Counted from the first letter of the stretch, positions 28,077 through 37,002 are shown. The stretch is DNA of 64,000 nt from Marinobacter nauticus (GCF_019801015.1 NZ_JAHVJZ010000004.1:1-64000); one strand, 5' to 3'. Notes: a model not told the origin generated them from the letters alone. Numbers and translations: made by a program.

Positions 28077-28843
28077 CTTTCTTCCCTTAGCTGCCGCTAA
28101 GACAGCTCCCTGTTCTTAGTCCTGCCGGAACCTCATCTCCCTATGAGTAAATCGAGGCAACGACGCAGGCGGTTTATACCGCTCGAATTTCATTCTGCTG
28201 CCCCGGCGCAAAAATTATCCAATGCGTTTTTTGATCGACTTTCATAGTATCCATGCATATTGTGCAACTGCATTTTTACATCACGGCTACTTTTCCACTT
28301 AAAAACAACACAATAGGTTTATATGACACTTTTATTACAAGTCGCTAAGAGGTCGAAAATTTTTCAGCTCACCCATAATTTGTATTTTCATGCACTTATG
28401 AGTGCCAGGTGACAATGGGTCGCCGTCGAGTCAAAAACGCACCCACCTCGGCAATTTAAAGCCAAACCGCTGTTTAGGATGATTTTTTCGATATAAGTCA
28501 CTGGTGCACTATTGCCAATGGCGCTTTTAATTCGACAGGAAAATAGCATTCAATTCGGGTTTGCCGATGGATTATTGCGTTTCGAAAAGCATTTTCTTCC
28601 AATAAGATTTGGAGCGGTTGCACTGAAATTGGCTTGAGTGAATCGCACCATGTCGAGCGCTGACGCCTATTTTAGGAGGGGTTGGAAAGCGTAACTCTGA
28701 AGATTTACCCCCAAATACGTATTACGCATTCATGGATCCAGTTCAATAGCATCAGCGCAATGAACACCGCGCCTATGGACTGGCGACGATGGCTTGCAAA
28801 GACCCGGGCGCGGCCGGTGTGTACCGGGTTTCGGTGTGACGGA
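28077..28843. other. AT-rich intergenic region upstream of the subtilase gene
   Basis: This long gap (with the terminator at its end, 849 bp) is clearly richer in A+T than its surroundings. It must carry the subtilase promoter. CTTAGC-TGCC-GCTAAG at 28086-28101 can form a hairpin abutting the Shine-Dalgarno region of that gene. A short plus-strand frame at 28682-28903 has no ribosome site and is not called. No other gene is seen. Confidence 0.6.
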
Positions 28844-28873
28844 AAAACGAAAACGGAGCCATCAGGCTCCGTT
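28844..28873 (-). terminator. Terminator of the porin gene
   Basis: AACGGAGCC (28852-28860), loop ATCA and GGCTCCGTT (28865-28873). On the minus strand T-rich sequence follows. Located 53 bp after the porin stop codon. Confidence 0.8.
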
Positions 28874-28925
28874 TTCCATTACGAGTGTGAAGGGCCAGAG
28901 TGACGGCCGCTTCACTGTCCGGCCA

Positions 28926-29858
28926 TCAGAAGTCGTACTGAAGACCCAGGCCGAGGTAGCTGTCATCGTGCTCTCGGCTGTCCCACTCCAGATTGGTGTA
29001 GTAGGCGTTTACCTTCATCTGCTTGGACAGACGGTACTCACCACCGACGCTGTAGGAGGTGTTGGCGCGGTCCGGCACATCGCCGTCCGCGAACTGAGCC
29101 TTCAGCTTGCCCTGACCAATCTTGTAGCCCACGGAAACCATAAAGGCATCGCCCTTGGCACCTTCCAGTGCACCGGCGATCACTTCCTCATCGGAGTACA
29201 TGGCACCCAGCTCAATGCCAGCCAGTTTGGTGCCGGCAGTCACCCGCAGCACATCACGCTGGGCCACTTTGCTGTCGTAAGCCACCGCCGCATAAAACGG
29301 CTGCTTTTTGTAGGTGGCATCACCGGCCATCAAGGCACCGGAGAAGCCGTGCTCATCCTTGTTGCCATCGTCAGCCAGATAGGTCACTTCCGCCATAAAC
29401 AGGTCTGCGATGCGCGGGGTGGCATAGGACACCTGCTGAGAGGCACGTACTTCGCCGCTCATGATCTTGTTGAAGTCGCCTTCAAAGTCGTTGAACTGAT
29501 CAACCTTACCCTGAGAGCGCTTCAGTGCGGTGTCGCGACGACCGATGGTGGTCATACCGAAGTCACCACGCAGACCGATAAACTGGTTACGGTTGGTGAA
29601 GGGGTCGCCATCGGTCACGTTCAGGCCAAATTCCGCCTGGTAGATCGCTTCCAGGTTCTCGCTGATCTGGTGGCTGCCTTTGATGCCGATACGGGAGGAG
29701 TAGCTTCCCACACGGGTCTCGCTTTCACCCGCCACATCGTTCGCCTGCATCACCAGGTTAAGGCGGCCGTAGATATCCAGATGGTCGTCAGCGGCAGCAA
29801 CGTTAGGCAGGGTCAGTGCTGCCAGGGCAGCGGCAATCAGAGTCGGTTTCATCGACAT
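28926..29858 (-). CDS. Gram-negative outer-membrane porin
   Basis: General diffusion-type porin of 310 residues. It has a signal peptide (1 to about 23, ending NVAAA), then DDHLDIYGRLNLVMQAND, the usual first strand of this family. Alternating amphipathic strands lead to a C-terminal phenylalanine (LGLGLQYDF), the recognition signal for outer-membrane assembly. RGDFGMTTIGRRDTALKRSQG is typical of the constriction-loop region. It lies 145 bp downstream of a periplasmic binding-protein gene on the same strand, with hairpins between, so it may be separately transcribed. AAGGA stands 9 nt before the ATG. Confidence 0.9.
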   Translation of the reverse strand: MSMKPTLIAAALAALTLPNVAAADDHLDIYGRLNLVMQANDVAGESETRVGSYSSRIGIKGSHQISENLEAIYQAEFGLNVTDGDPFTNRNQFIGLRGDFGMTTIGRRDTALKRSQGKVDQFNDFEGDFNKIMSGEVRASQQVSYATPRIADLFMAEVTYLADDGNKDEHGFSGALMAGDATYKKQPFYAAVAYDSKVAQRDVLRVTAGTKLAGIELGAMYSDEEVIAGALEGAKGDAFMVSVGYKIGQGKLKAQFADGDVPDRANTSYSVGGEYRLSKQMKVNAYYTNLEWDSREHDDSYLGLGLQYDF

Positions 29859-29904
29859 AGTGATAAGGTCCTTTTCAAAGTCATCACTGGGGTTGTTTGG
29901 TGCG

Positions 29905-29960
29905 CTTCAGACGAGCCTGAAGACGCAGGTCGCCGACGCTCATGGGCGCGCAAGGCGCCC
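29905..29960 (-). other. Two hairpins between the ModA-like gene and porin gene
   Basis: CTTCAG/CTGAAG at 29905-29922 and GGGCGC/GCGCCC at 29944-29960 are perfect 6-bp stems in the porin leader. No T-runs follow, so they may be processing or attenuation structures. Confidence 0.35.
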
Positions 29961-30003
29961 GAACGTTAAGTCATCAACGACCTGAAGTTTTGCTGTGTGC
30001 GGT

Positions 30004-30816
30004 TTAGCGCAGGGTGGGTGAAACGAAGCCGTAGCGGTTCAGGATCGACTGGCCCTGTTCGGACAGAATGAACATCGCCAGATCCCAGGCCTGCGGCCGG
30101 GCGTCTTTGTTCACCACCAGGCCATAGCTGGCGCCTACCGCCAGTTCAGATGGCACCTGAACAATCTGCAGCTGAGGCTCCTGTTTCTGGGCCAGTACCG
30201 CGTTGGTGCAGTAGGTGATAAACAGGTCGGCGCGTTTTTCCGCCATCACCCAGCCATACTGGTTTTTGCCTTTGGGCGCCGGCTCGCTGTCAGGGCCACC
30301 GGTCAGTTTCAACGCCTTGTCAGACAGGGTCTGGTACGCGCCGGATTGCTGTGCATCCGCCTTACGGAACAGCTCCCAGGCGTAATCGCCGCTGGGGTCC
30401 GCTTTCGGCGTGGAGGTGCCTACCCGAACTTTGGGATCCAGCATCACCGGCAACAGGGTGTCGGTGGAGACGCTCAGCTCCGGCTGGGCAATGGCGCAGA
30501 GCTGGTTGCGGGCAAACAGCACCACAGAGCGCCCCCACCCTGCCGCCGCCAGCTTATCCGGGTGCGCCAGGTTGGCGGAGGCAAACAGGTCCGCCTGATT
30601 GGTGCTTTCAATCTCTTTGCGCAACAGGCCACTGGGGCCAAACTTGGTGCCCACATTGGCGCCGGACTGGCTTTGATACTGCTGAGCCACCTCACCCAGC
30701 GCCTGCTTCAGGCTGCCAGCGGCATACAAGCTGACAGGCGCATCGGCCAGCGCCGGCGCAGACAGAGCGGTACCGGAAAGCACCATGGGCAGAAGTACAC
30801 GTTTAACCAATTTCAT
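30004..30816 (-). CDS. ModA-like periplasmic oxyanion-binding protein
   Basis: Periplasmic substrate-binding protein of 270 residues with signal peptide (1 to about 24, ending APALA). The fold and motifs match the molybdate-binding ModA group: VSLYAAGSLKQALGEVAQQY at the mature N terminus, FGPSGLLRKEIE, ADLFASANLAHPDKL and VGTSTPKADPSGDYA. It may bind molybdate, tungstate or a related oxyanion. No permease or ATPase gene lies beside it. The ATG at 30816 gives a proper signal peptide and follows AAAGGATG; the longer frame is not protein-like. It is 99 bp downstream of the TupA-like gene on the same strand. Confidence 0.85.
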   Translation of the reverse strand: MKLVKRVLLPMVLSGTALSAPALADAPVSLYAAGSLKQALGEVAQQYQSQSGANVGTKFGPSGLLRKEIESTNQADLFASANLAHPDKLAAAGWGRSVVLFARNQLCAIAQPELSVSTDTLLPVMLDPKVRVGTSTPKADPSGDYAWELFRKADAQQSGAYQTLSDKALKLTGGPDSEPAPKGKNQYGWVMAEKRADLFITYCTNAVLAQKQEPQLQIVQVPSELAVGASYGLVVNKDARPQAWDLAMFILSEQGQSILNRYGFVSPTLR

Positions 30817-30915
30817 TGAATCATCCTTTGATGCCACCCGCCGCCCGCCGTTTTCGGGGCAAGAAAGTGGCCAGCATTGGCTGGCCACAAATCGGGGGGA
30901 CGCTATGGAACCGGA

Positions 30916-31734
30916 TTACAGTTTGTAGGTGGCTTTGAACAGCGGCATGCCGTTGATGCGGAAGCTGTTGATCAGAGTCTGACCCTCTTCGCTGACCAGC
31001 CAGTCAGAGAACGCCTGAGCGCCTTCGTGGTTCAGGTCCGGGTACTTTTGCTCGCTGATCAGAATCACCTGGTAGGGGTTCATCAGGGTTTGGTCACCTT
31101 CGTACACCACTTCCAGATCCAGCTTGTCCATAAAGGCCAGGTAGGTGCCGCGGTCCGCCAGAACGTAAGCGCCCATTTCACTGGCAGTCAGCATCGCCGG
31201 GCCCATGCCCTGACCGATGGCGGCGTAGCCGGTGAAGTCGGTGGTTACACCCGCTTTTTCCCAGATGGCCAGCTCTTTCATGTGGGTGCCGGACTCATCA
31301 CCGCGGGAGACAAACGGCTTCTTGGTGGCAGCAATTTTGGCGAACGCTTCGATAACGGTGGCCGCGTTACGGATGCCTGCCGGGTCCGCTTTCGGGCCCA
31401 GAACCACAAAGTCATTCACCATCAGCTGGCGCGGCTCACGGCCAAAACCGTCAGCAACAAACTGGGCTTCTGCACCAGGTGCGTGGGTCATCACCACATC
31501 CACGTCGCCATTGCGGCCGTGACGCAGGGCTTTACCGGTACCGGTGGCGATCACCTGAACTTCGTAGCCGGTTTCCTTTTCAAACGTCGGCAGCAGGTAC
31601 GCCAGCAGACCGGAGTTGTCGGTGCTGGTGGTGGTGGCCAGCTTAACCACATGGTTGCCTTCGTGCGCCAGGGCGGCGGTCGGCAGCGCGCACGCCAACA
31701 GCAGTGTTGCGGCCAGATGTTTGAACTTGATCAT
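30916..31734 (-). CDS. tupA: TupA-like tungstate-binding protein
   Basis: Periplasmic binding protein of 272 residues with signal peptide (1 to about 24, ending AALAHE). Typical TupA segments are VKLATTTSTDNSGLLAYLLP, GTGKALRHGRNGDVDVVMTHAP and FVSRGDESGTHMKELAIWE, which line the oxyanion pocket in this family. It should deliver tungstate to a TupBC-type transporter, but no such genes follow. The next gene is another oxyanion-binding protein. The ATG at 31734 is chosen for GGAG just upstream and for the signal peptide. Confidence 0.85.
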   Translation of the reverse strand: MIKFKHLAATLLLACALPTAALAHEGNHVVKLATTTSTDNSGLLAYLLPTFEKETGYEVQVIATGTGKALRHGRNGDVDVVMTHAPGAEAQFVADGFGREPRQLMVNDFVVLGPKADPAGIRNAATVIEAFAKIAATKKPFVSRGDESGTHMKELAIWEKAGVTTDFTGYAAIGQGMGPAMLTASEMGAYVLADRGTYLAFMDKLDLEVVYEGDQTLMNPYQVILISEQKYPDLNHEGAQAFSDWLVSEEGQTLINSFRINGMPLFKATYKL

Positions 31735-32349
31735 TGGAGCTCCCTGTAGATGTAAAAGCCTCGTCCGGGCGTTCAGTGAGTGATAAACCTCCCGAACAAG
31801 GCAAAATGTGTGCCGCCGGGGAAATCGGTGGGGCGACAAACCTTCAATTCAAGTTCAGGCATTCTGGTGAGCGGGCTGGCGACGAACAAGAGCGGGAAAT
31901 GAAAAGGCCGTGTTGGGTCACTGTGAAATCAGCCAAAATGACAACAGGGAGGAAAAGTGACAGCCAAAAAGGACAACTTGACCCACAAAAGACAGGATTG
32001 CCCGCCGTGCGGGGACAAAACGCACCAGGCCTAAATCACTGAAATTGGCTAAAAAACCGGTCATTCCGGCGGATGAAGGCGAATCGGATTGCAGACGCTG
32101 CGCCGATCAACCCGCCAGCGACTGAACCACCGCAATGTAAAACAACCATCCCGGCTAATGAAAACAATCCGGGATCATCATCAACGCCGGTTGAGGGCTG
32201 TTGTTCATTCTCTGCCTCTTCTGAAACCAGAGCATTGCTTGGCAGACTCTTCCTATCACGGGGAGAAAGGCCGGGGAGAAACCACGATACTAGAGCAAAG
32301 CATGCCAGAAGCCCGCTGATTTTCCGGAAGCCGGTACCAACGGCACAGG
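31735..32349. other. Intergenic region upstream of the tupA-like gene
   Basis: About 615 bp with no convincing gene. It should hold the tupA promoter. A short motif of the form AGCCAAAAnGACAAC occurs twice (near 31933 and 31964), and an inverted TTGGCTAAAAAA follows near 32045. The pattern could mark regulator sites but matches no operator I can name. Confidence 0.45.
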
Positions 32350-32814
32350 TAAAAATCCACCTGCATAGCAGGTGGCTTTGACTCGGCCCCCTTTAAGGGG
32401 GCTGCTTAGTTCTCGGGGTTGCCAAAGGCATGAACGGATAGTGCTCCACTCACCTCCTTTGCCGGGACGGCCCGGCGGCCGCCAGAAGGGCTTCGCCCCT
32501 CTGGACTCCCCTTTGCCTCCGGCGCAGCGAAAACCCCTCGCTCCCACTCCTTCCCATTTCGGCACCGGCCAGACTCGCTTCCATGCTCGGCTGGCCGCTC
32601 GAGCCTTCCCTGGCTCTCGGCCTCATTCCCAGTCGTTCCCGCTCGGCGCTGCGAGTCGGCGCATGTGGACGGCTTACGCCGTGAGGGTCTGGTGCATGCT
32701 TCTCCTTTTTTGTGCACCGGCTTTCAATCCGTCTCGTCTCTTAGCGGTACTCTTCGGGCAAAGCCCAGAGCAAGCAATCACCACCTCCATAGGAGGTGGT
32801 TTAGGGATGACAAC
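32350..32814 (-). repeat. Dispersed 465-bp repeat, copy 2 (complete)
   Basis: Full copy, same length and orientation as copy 3 and nearly identical to it. The outer hairpin CCACCTGC-ATA-GCAGGTGG is at 32357-32375, and the inner-end hairpin CCACCTCC-ATA-GGAGGTGG is at 32781-32799. A palindrome built on GCCCCCTT/AAGGGGGC follows the first hairpin. The right boundary touches the A-tract of the BCCT-gene terminator. GC-rich inside, with several smaller stems but no transposase. The ends resemble IS200/IS605 left and right ends; the element is read from right to left if the terminator-proximal end is the left end. Confidence 0.9.
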
Positions 32815-32844
32815 AAAAAAGGCGACCCTCAGGTCGCCTTTTTT
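32815..32844 (-). terminator. Terminator of the BCCT gene
   Basis: GGCGACC-CTCA-GGTCGCC stem with A-run and T-run on either side, 15 bp after the stop codon. On the minus strand repeat copy 2 begins at the end of its T-run. Confidence 0.88.
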
Positions 32845-32858
32845 GTTTGCCGAAACGG

Positions 32859-34766
32859 TTACTGTGCCGGAACCGGCTGCGCTTCCGCCAGCTCTTCCGC
32901 TTCCCGCTTGGCTGCCACAATGGCGTTGAATTCGCCCCGTGCCGTCTGTGCCGCGTCGGTGGCTTCCAGCTTGTTGGCCGTCGCCAGTGCCAGACTGGAT
33001 TGCAGGCGGGCCAGTTCCGCTTTCAGGGTGCGCTTGCAACGCGGGTCTCGCTCGCTGGCCATGCGCAGTTCCGCTTTCAGGGTCAGGATCGCTTCACGGG
33101 CTTCCCGCTCCTGTTGCGCCGCCTCAATCGCGGTTTGCTTCAGGCCCTCAAAGCGGGTCATCGCTTTGCCCTCTTCTGACCAGGGGTCCACTTCCGGCAG
33201 ATCGCCGATGGTGATCACCGGATCTTCGTAGTCCTCCTGATGTTTCAGGTCGAGCTGCGCCGCGCGCAGGCCGGACAGACCGAGCATAAAGGCGATCACC
33301 AGCAGCGGCGCTCCCGCCACGATGGCGGCGGTCTGCAAGGTCGCCAGGCCGCCCAGCACCATCAGCACGGTCGGCATAAACGACAGCGCAAAAGCCCAGA
33401 ACAGACGGTTCCAGCGCATCGGCTCATCGGTTACGTTGTTCTGCACCACCGACGCCAGAATGTAAGAGATGGAATCGAAGGTGGTGGCGGTAAACACCAG
33501 TGCCAACAGGGTAAAGAGTGCCACCGCCAGAGTCGGCATTGGCAGCGTGTTGAGGATGGCGAAGATCGCGCTGGTGGCCCCTTCACTGTTGAGCATCGCC
33601 ACCACGTCCAGTTCACCGCTCAATTGCAGCGACAGGCCGTAGTTGCCGAGGATCATAAAGAACAGGAAGCAGCCCATGGAGCCGAAGAACATGGCACCGG
33701 CCACCATCTGTTTGATGGTACGGCCACGGGAGATGCGCGCCACGAACAGGCCCATGCTGGGTGCAAACACCAGCCACCAGGCCCAGTAGAACACGGTCCA
33801 GTCCTGCGGGAAGTGGGTGTCACGGAAAGACCCGGTGCCGCCAAACGGCTCCGCCCAGGTGGCCATCACAAAGAAGTTGGACAGCATCCGGCCAAAGGCG
33901 TCCAGACCGGTTTCCAGCATAAACACGGTGGGGCCGGCGATGAACACAAAGGCCAGCAGGCCGATGGCACCCCAGAAATTGAAGTTGGAGAGCATTTTGA
34001 TCCCCTTCTCCAGACCCGCGTAGGCGCTGTAACCGAAAATCAGCGTACACACCAGCAGCACACCGATTTGAGTCACGATGTTTTGCGGCAGGCCCACCAG
34101 TTGGTTCAGACCTTCGCTGATCAGCGGCGACGCCAGACCCAGCGTGGTAGCGCCGCCACCGAGCAAACCAAAGATAAACAGCACGTCCACCAGTTTGCCC
34201 AGCCAGCCCTGACTGCGTTTTTCACCAATCACCGGCATCAGCGCGGCGGAGACTTTCAGTACCGGCTGCTTACGGACATAGAAGAAATAGGCGATGGGAA
34301 GTGCTGGCACCAGGTAGATGGCCCAGGCGATAAAGCCCCAGTGGAAGATGCCGTATGTTGCTGCCCAGCGAATCGCTTCCTCGCTGCCCGGCTCCAGTTG
34401 GAACGGCGGGTTCTGGTAGTAGTAGGCCCACTCGATGCAGCCCCAATACAGGATGGACGCGCCAATGCCGCCACAAAACAGCATCGCCGCCCAGGACGCG
34501 GTGCCGAACTCAGGCTCCTCATCGGCCTCGCCCAGTTTGATCTGCCCCATCTCGCTGAAGATGATGTAGATCATAAAGAACAGCGAGCCCAGGCCCATAA
34601 TCAGGTAGATGGCCCCAAGGTTGGTGGTCATCATCTCCTTGGCACGGGCCACCAGTTGCGCCCCGGCCTCCGGCCACACCGCCAGTGGAATCACCACCAT
34701 CAGCAGCAGGCCTAACGCCCCAAAAAACGTGGGCTTATCAATCAGAGCAAAAGATTCCCTGTTCAT
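32859..34766 (-). CDS. BCCT-family transporter with coiled-coil C-terminal extension
   Basis: Betaine/choline/carnitine-type secondary transporter, 635 residues. Twelve membrane helices span about residues 10-520. The family signature is in the tryptophan-rich stretch WTVFYWAWWLVFAPSMGLFVARISRG, with FCGGIGASILYWGCIEWAYY in an earlier helix. The last 105 or so residues are soluble, highly charged and heptad-like (EAAQQEREAREAILTLKAEL, then LARLQSSLALATANK), a predicted coiled coil longer than the usual regulatory tail. The exact substrate is unknown; a compatible solute or a trimethylammonium compound is likely. The ATG at 34766 has GGAAAGAGA before it. Divergent from guanine deaminase. Confidence 0.9.
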   Translation of the reverse strand: MNRESFALIDKPTFFGALGLLLMVVIPLAVWPEAGAQLVARAKEMMTTNLGAIYLIMGLGSLFFMIYIIFSEMGQIKLGEADEEPEFGTASWAAMLFCGGIGASILYWGCIEWAYYYQNPPFQLEPGSEEAIRWAATYGIFHWGFIAWAIYLVPALPIAYFFYVRKQPVLKVSAALMPVIGEKRSQGWLGKLVDVLFIFGLLGGGATTLGLASPLISEGLNQLVGLPQNIVTQIGVLLVCTLIFGYSAYAGLEKGIKMLSNFNFWGAIGLLAFVFIAGPTVFMLETGLDAFGRMLSNFFVMATWAEPFGGTGSFRDTHFPQDWTVFYWAWWLVFAPSMGLFVARISRGRTIKQMVAGAMFFGSMGCFLFFMILGNYGLSLQLSGELDVVAMLNSEGATSAIFAILNTLPMPTLAVALFTLLALVFTATTFDSISYILASVVQNNVTDEPMRWNRLFWAFALSFMPTVLMVLGGLATLQTAAIVAGAPLLVIAFMLGLSGLRAAQLDLKHQEDYEDPVITIGDLPEVDPWSEEGKAMTRFEGLKQTAIEAAQQEREAREAILTLKAELRMASERDPRCKRTLKAELARLQSSLALATANKLEATDAAQTARGEFNAIVAAKREAEELAEAQPVPAQ

Positions 34767-35112
34767 TATTCTCTTTCCGGTCTGTTCAATGCCGCGCATC
34801 CGCGCGGCCCCCTGCAATCATCCAGCAGGCGGGGTATCAGGTCGGATTATCCCCTTGTGACCCAGACCAACAAACCAAGAAAATTTTGCTTCAGATCAGA
34901 AAATTACTGCTGACTGAATGGCGTTTATTCGGTCAGTCGCGCCGTGACAAGCACAGAAAAGTGTGATGGCTCACGGTGGCAACATCCCCGCCCCCGACTC
35001 ACCTCACAAATCCGGCTCAGCAGACGGCCAAGCCGGTACAGCGCTGGTATCCTCGCGCCCGACCCTACCAGCGCCCATTGGGCGCCGATTGCTGCTGGAC
35101 ACCAAAAACAAA

Positions 35113-36483
35113 ATGCAACCGATCGATACCTGCTGTTTCGCCGTTCGCGGCGCCCTGTACCACTGCCCGGTGAAGGGCGAATTCGAGCACCACGCCGATG
35201 CGCTGGTGCAGGTGGATGCTGAAGGCACCATCATCGACCTGACCCCCGCCAGCGCCCCCGGTTACGCTGAGCTGTGTCAGGCACTGGCAGACGCCGGCAA
35301 GCTGACCGAACTGACTCCCGGCCAATACCTGATGCCCGGCATGGTGGACCTCCACGTCCACGCCCCGCAGTGGCCCCAGGCCGGTAAAGGCCTCGACCTG
35401 CCGCTGTACGACTGGCTGCAGGATTACACCTTCCCGCTGGAAGCGCGGTTTGAAGACCCGGAGTTTGCCCGTCAGGTCTATCCCCATCTGGTCAACGCCC
35501 TGCTCGCCAACGGCACCACCAGTGCGGTGTACTTTGCCACCGTGCACAACCCCGCCTCCCTGATCCTGGCTGAAACCTGTCTGGCGCTGGGCCAACGCGG
35601 CTACGTCGGCAAAATCAATATGGACGACGCCAGCCAGTGTCCGCCTTACTACATCGAAACCACCGACCAGGGCCTGGCCGACACCGAAGCCTTTATCCAA
35701 CAGGTGCGCGCTCTGCCGGGCAACGAGCAGCAGTTGGTCAACCCGGTGATCACCCCCCGCTTTGTGCCCAGTTGCACTCCGGAGATGCTGAAAGGGCTGG
35801 GTGAGCTGGCACAGCGTTACCACTGCCACGTGCAAACCCACTGCAGCGAAAGCGACTGGGCCCGCGATTACAGCCTGGAGCACTACGGCCAGAGCGACGT
35901 TGAAATCTACCGGGACATGGGCCTGTTGGGTTCACGCACCATCCTGGCCCACTCCATCTTTCTGAGCGATGAAGACATGGTGGCGATCCGCGACGCGCAA
36001 GCCGCCATCGCGCACTGCCCGCTCTCCAATATGTATTTCGCCAACGCGGCAATGAAAACCCGCGAAGTGCTGGATGGTGACCTGCAGGTGGGCCTGGGCA
36101 CCGATCTGGCAGGCGCCCCCATCCCCTCCGTGTTCCACACCTGTCTGGATGCGGTGAACCACTCCCGGGTTCGGGAAGATGGTACCGACACGCACCGCCC
36201 GGCCTCAGAGCGGGGCGAAGCCGGCAGCCGAATCAGCTTCCTCGACGCATACTGGATGGCTACCGTGGGTGGCGGCCTGGCCATTGATGCCAAAGTCGGC
36301 CTGCTGGCACCGGGCTACGCGTTTGATGCGCTGGTGGTGGACGCCAACGCCCAGGACAGCGACCTTTACCTGCCGGAAGGGATGGACAGCCCGCGCGATG
36401 TGCTGGAGAAGCTGATCTGCCTGACCCGACGCCACAACATCCGCACCGTCTGGGTGCAGGGCCGAAAGGTGATCAGCAAGTAA
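35113..36483 (+). CDS. guaD: Guanine deaminase
   Basis: Zinc amidohydrolase that converts guanine to xanthine plus ammonia in purine salvage or breakdown, 456 residues. Metal and substrate motifs: PGMVDLHVHAPQWPQAG, HVQTHCSES, ILAHSIFLS and LGTDLAGAP, in the order expected for GuaD. The frame is open back to 34963, but the ATG at 35113 starts the recognisable domain; no strong ribosome site is present, so the start is provisional. It is transcribed alone, away from the BCCT gene, and ends in a strong terminator. Confidence 0.9.
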   Translation: MQPIDTCCFAVRGALYHCPVKGEFEHHADALVQVDAEGTIIDLTPASAPGYAELCQALADAGKLTELTPGQYLMPGMVDLHVHAPQWPQAGKGLDLPLYDWLQDYTFPLEARFEDPEFARQVYPHLVNALLANGTTSAVYFATVHNPASLILAETCLALGQRGYVGKINMDDASQCPPYYIETTDQGLADTEAFIQQVRALPGNEQQLVNPVITPRFVPSCTPEMLKGLGELAQRYHCHVQTHCSESDWARDYSLEHYGQSDVEIYRDMGLLGSRTILAHSIFLSDEDMVAIRDAQAAIAHCPLSNMYFANAAMKTREVLDGDLQVGLGTDLAGAPIPSVFHTCLDAVNHSRVREDGTDTHRPASERGEAGSRISFLDAYWMATVGGGLAIDAKVGLLAPGYAFDALVVDANAQDSDLYLPEGMDSPRDVLEKLICLTRRHNIRTVWVQGRKVISK

Positions 36484-36485
36484 GC

Positions 36486-36511
36486 AAAAAGCCGGCATGC
36501 GCCGGCTTTTT
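36486..36511 (+). terminator. Terminator of guaD
   Basis: GCCGGC-ATGC-GCCGGC stem with A-run before and T-run after, directly behind the guaD stop codon. Confidence 0.88.
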
Positions 36512-36563
36512 CTTTGGGGTTTAACCCGTTAACTTGGGTCTTTTCAAGGATGAGGAGCTCAGG

Positions 36564-36989
36564 ATGAACGCCGCCCTGCTTTTGCCAATGATCGCATTGG
36601 TGCTCTGGTCACTGGTGATGTGGCTATGGATGTACGCCACACGTTTGCCCGCCATCATCTCCATGAAAATGGCGATGGATCCAAACGCCCCGTCGGGCCA
36701 GCAGATGGCGCAGTTGCCGCCCCGGGTCCGCTGGAAAGCGGACAACTACAACCACCTGATGGAGCAGCCGGTGCTGTTCTATGCGCTGGCTCTGGCGCTG
36801 ACCCAGATGGGTGCCACCGGCACGGTGGTCAGCGCATTGGCCTGGAGTTACGTCGTGCTGCGGGTGATGCACAGTCTGGTGCAGGCGCTGGGCAACCGCA
36901 TTGAGTGGCGCTTCGGGGTGTTCGTGCTCTCCAACATCCCGCTGTTTGGCCTGTGCGGATATGCCCTGATGCAGGCGCTGTCACTCTGA
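36564..36989 (+). CDS. MAPEG-family membrane protein
   Basis: Integral membrane protein of 141 residues with four helices. The family hallmark lies in the loop and second helix: VRWKADNYNHLMEQPVLFYALALAL. Eukaryotic members are glutathione transferases or eicosanoid enzymes. Bacterial members are mostly uncharacterised. The ATG at 36564 follows GAGGAG by 8 nt, so the longer frame is rejected. It is a single gene converging on the charged-helix gene 13 bp away. Confidence 0.85.
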   Translation: MNAALLLPMIALVLWSLVMWLWMYATRLPAIISMKMAMDPNAPSGQQMAQLPPRVRWKADNYNHLMEQPVLFYALALALTQMGATGTVVSALAWSYVVLRVMHSLVQALGNRIEWRFGVFVLSNIPLFGLCGYALMQALSL

Positions 36990-37002
36990 GCCCGACCGCC
37001 CC

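Noticed and set aside
25899-28100. 733-codon plus-strand frame across the subtilase gene
   Set aside because: Antisense to a fully recognisable protease; Arg/His-rich with no motif or ribosome site.
28682-28903. 73-codon ORF in the AT-rich gap
   Set aside because: No ribosome site, unusual composition, and it runs through the porin terminator.
32406-32717. 103-codon minus-strand ORF in the repeats (also 37611-37922)
   Set aside because: Conserved only because the repeat is; composition is low-complexity and no ribosome site or domain is seen. A remnant of a TnpB or similar C terminus cannot be excluded.
32350-32814. Group IIC intron, since it sits after a terminator
   Set aside because: No GTGYG-type 5' end, no recognisable domain V and no maturase; the hairpin ends fit an IS200/IS605-type element better.
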